Origin: Ziziphus jujuba
Lineage: Eukaryota > Streptophyta > Magnoliopsida > Rosales > Rhamnaceae
DNA length: 64,000 nucleotides
Assembly (NCBI RefSeq): GCF_031755915.1
Contig: NC_083382.1
Location: 6,944,001-7,008,000, forward strand
Direction of reading: 5' to 3'
The position numbers and the translations under genes were made by a program. Below, piece after piece: positions 61,586 through 64,000 of this stretch. Positions within the stretch are counted from its first letter, which is position 1, and every line of letters starts with the position of its first letter. The notes below the pieces were generated by a model. That model saw only the letters and a list, made by a program, of their open reading frames with translations, made no database searches and was not told the DNA's origin.

Positions 61586-63540
61586 GTCAGTAAGGAGGAC
61601 ATTTTGTGAATGACGGTTCCCATGCGTAGCTGCTCAACTGTTTTTATTGTTGCAAATGCTCTCCTGATTTGGATTTTAGTTTACTGTTGTTCTATTTGTG
61701 TGTTTATGTTGGCTTTAGTTTATATGGCTGGGTCATTTTTCTTAAAATTTTAACTTTAGGACACTGGTGACAACTTAATGTCGTATTAGAATTCAAAGTT
61801 ATCTACTTGGTCTTCTGTTCAAATCTTAATTTATTGTCAGCACATGTCAGGTCCACTTTATTTCTGGTTATTGAGCACGCCTATATGTGAGGGGAGTGTT
61901 AGATATGTTTTGTTGATTGGATTTACACGGTTGGTCCACTTTTAATTTTAGTATTATATGTGTATATATGTCCATGTTAACTTAATATTTACAATTAGCC
62001 TCGATTCCTATCATCTTAATCTTTTAGGATAGATTTATAAATTACCATGTATTTGATCTGCTTGTCTATCTGTATTGTATTCAAAAATTTTACTCCCATT
62101 TATGGTAATTTATTGTTCTGCACATATAATACCTGCTTTACGTACTATTATTGTGAATCTAGATGTGAGGAGGGAACGTTAGTTTGTGCTTGTATTGAAT
62201 TTCTTAACATGGAGCCACTATTTAATAGGTGCTTCTAGTAAAATTCCATGTTGATGATATGTTGGGATTCTATTTTATCTTTGTTTTTAGTAATGTCAAC
62301 AAGATGGAACGGGATCAATTTTTAAAATTTCATTTCCGTTCTTGTGGGGAATTTTTATCTTGTTTTCGTAGTTTTTTTTTTTTTTTTTTAAGAGGCAGAG
62401 TGGGAACGGAAATTTTCCAATCAAGAACGGGACAGGCTGGTTTTCTCTGTTTATTTATTTATTTATTTATTATAATTTATATAACTATTTGTGAGAAATT
62501 TATATAAAAAAAAAATTTTTGTATGAATAAAATGTAATAAAAATATAATAAAATATATCAAAATTTAAATTTATAATTATAATAAAATATATTTTTAAAA
62601 AATACAATTGTTCAAATATATAAAATATAAAAAAAAAATAGACAAATACAGGTGGATTAGGTTTTGATTTGATTTTTTATTCTCAAGCTCCGATCTGTTC
62701 CCAATTTGGACCTTAATAATTTATTTCGAATCTATCCTGCAATCCTGATGTTTTTGGAAAAAAAATTATCCTGTTAGAGGTGGTGCATTACAGTTTTCAA
62801 TGTGTGCCGGTAAATTTGATATTAGCATGTTATCAACACCACTGTATTATCTGATGTTATGTTGATGTCATCATGATAACATCAACAAGCCAAAAACCAC
62901 ATGTCGTTTTCTTTTTCTTCTAGATGCCGCTGGTCTGATGTCATCATGATAACATCAACGAGCCAAAAACCTCGTGTCGTTTTGTTCTTTTTCTAGATGC
63001 AGCCGGTTTTGCGGGTAGGCCCATTTGCTGTGAAACATGTCCCGCAACCCAGTTTAGATCCGACTGGAAAATCCTTTTCTGATCACTATTTTCGGCCATT
63101 CCAGCGGTGGTCCGCTGGTTCGGTAACAGGCAAATGGAATCCATATCCAATTTTGATCAATTTCAGCCCAAAACCAATGAATAATCAATTTGTATACCAC
63201 TGGTTTTTAATGGATTACACAGTTTTTCTTTGTTATAGACCAAAAATTAAGGGTTTAAAATTGTTCCATTCCATACAAAAATATCATTTAATAAAAATTA
63301 AAAAAATTATAAATGAGTTAATGATTATGTCAAATCTTAATATTTATATATATCTAACAAGTAGTGCAGCCAGCTGCAAAATGTTGCCGTAATGATTTGT
63401 TTTGTTGAAAAATACAGAGATCATAATTGTTTGGGAAAACAGTAGAAACAGGGACTTAACCATTTAGTTGGCCAATTCAATTCCTCCACATTTCCTTTCT
63501 ATCAACCAATCCAATCCTTTCTGCATTTGGTATTAGAGCA
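61586..63540. other. Region without a recognisable gene
   Basis: A possible further nibrin-derived word (CATTTTGTGAATGACGG) lies just after the last exon, but no frame is kept. Further on are an ATTT repeat (62449-62471) and an imperfect direct repeat of TGATGTCATCATGATAACAT with its flank (62865-62935 and 62937-63005). Nothing else is supported. Confidence 0.5.
62865..63005. repeat. Imperfect tandem duplication of about 72 bp
   Basis: TGATGTCATCATGATAACAT, CAAC(A/G)AGCCAAAAACC, GTCGTTTT and TTTTTCT(T/A)-CTAGATGC recur in order about 72 bases apart. Confidence 0.7.
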
Positions 63541-63589
63541 TCTCACACCCAAATATGAAGGCAGAGAGAGACAAATCCAAGTTCCAAGA

Positions 63590-63703
63590 TGAGTGAACTG
63601 CAGAAAAAGATCTGGAAGGGGTTTCTCAACGAAACCCAAAAGGAAAACCTGCAGCATGGAGACCACATCTATACGAGGACACGAGCCAATACCGAAGACC
63701 ACG
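63590..63703 (+). CDS. Possible first exon of an LRAT-domain-like protein, cut by the right edge or by a repeat
   Basis: From ATG 63590 the frame reads MSELQKKIWKGFLNE, then KENLQHGDHIYTRTRAN, ending TEDHG at CACG|GTAACC, a usable donor. Plant LRAT-like (NC-domain) proteins begin with a similar ...L(K/Q)xGDHIY(T/S)-W/Y-R segment holding the catalytic-site region, so the GDHIYT word is suggestive. The rest of the domain is not in the window. A competing upstream ATG (63555) gives only a 13-codon frame. Weak. Confidence 0.3.
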
Positions 63704-64000
63704 GTAACCTTCCTCTTCTCCTCTTTTGAATTCATGCCTCACAGTACTTTGTTCTTCACAGACCCTTTTTTCTTTTTTTCTTTTTTTCTTTCTTATTGTT
63801 ATGAATTCTAAGAACAAAATCCAAAAATCTAAAATTAAAAACAACACAGAAAATTTATCGAGGTTCGATCGAAATTAACCTACGTCCTCGTCTGCTCCGG
63901 TGTGAAGTTTCTGCACTATAACCAGCTGCTCTCTGTTCTTTTTTATACCTGAAGAAGGCCATTCCTATTCAATCTGGTGTACTTTTCTTTTTAGGGATGG
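63704..64000. other. Right edge, intron or repeat sequence
   Basis: A T-rich stretch is followed by TTATCGAGGTTCGATCG and CCTACGTCCTCGTCTGCTCC, words that I associate with LTR-type repeats often found in plant introns. No gene is visible. Confidence 0.35.

Overview
This is nuclear DNA from a flowering plant, almost certainly a eudicot. It is very AT-rich between genes, plant-type introns with pyrimidine-rich acceptors break up the genes, and the recognisable genes and transposons are plant families (GH16 xyloglucan endotransglucosylase/hydrolases, a Ty1/copia element primed by initiator tRNA-Met, Helitrons, hAT elements). I cannot name the species from sequence alone.

Left third (1-22.8 kb). 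A minus-strand gene enters from the left edge; only its targeting-peptide-like N-terminus is inside. Three plus-strand XTH genes follow. The second and third differ at 8 of 300 residues and are the products of a tandem duplication of about 5.3 kb whose breakpoints can be read: the right end of unit 1 (just after XTH2) is joined to sequence matching the 3' flank of XTH1. A 7.0-kb copia element (508/506-bp LTRs, 5-bp target duplication TAATC) then inserted 12 bp past that junction, in the opposite orientation.

Middle (22.8-43.2 kb). No gene is certain; one possible minus-strand first exon lies near 26.7 kb. From 30.6 kb onward the DNA is mostly Helitron-like elements with CTAG ends and terminal hairpins: two abutting copies (30.6-35.6 kb) and a third (36.8-43.15 kb). 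Nested inside them are a 1.0-kb hAT-type non-autonomous element (8-bp target duplication), a 1-kb foldback element with arms above 300 bp, and a 2,655-bp solo LTR (target duplication TTCAA). Two of the Helitron copies carry the same small reading frame, perhaps a captured gene fragment.

Right third (43.2-64 kb). An unrecognised acidic, serine-rich protein gene (43.9-45.8 kb) is followed by an intronless DPH1 gene for diphthamide synthesis (46.4-47.8 kb). A 7.7-kb hAT transposon (50163-57874) has matching imperfect terminal inverted repeats and an exact 8-bp target duplication, ATTGCAAC. Its BED/DUF659 transposase gene is broken by a frameshift and a stop codon. The 5' half of this element is filled by two minisatellites, one of 156-bp period in a probable 5'-leader intron and one rich in T and C tracts. 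Beyond it lie two spliced exons of a decayed nibrin (NBS1)-like gene and, at the right edge, a possible first exon of an LRAT-like protein. Tandem gene duplication, layered transposon insertion and decay of gene copies explain most of the window; I saw no clear sign of a new multi-gene system.
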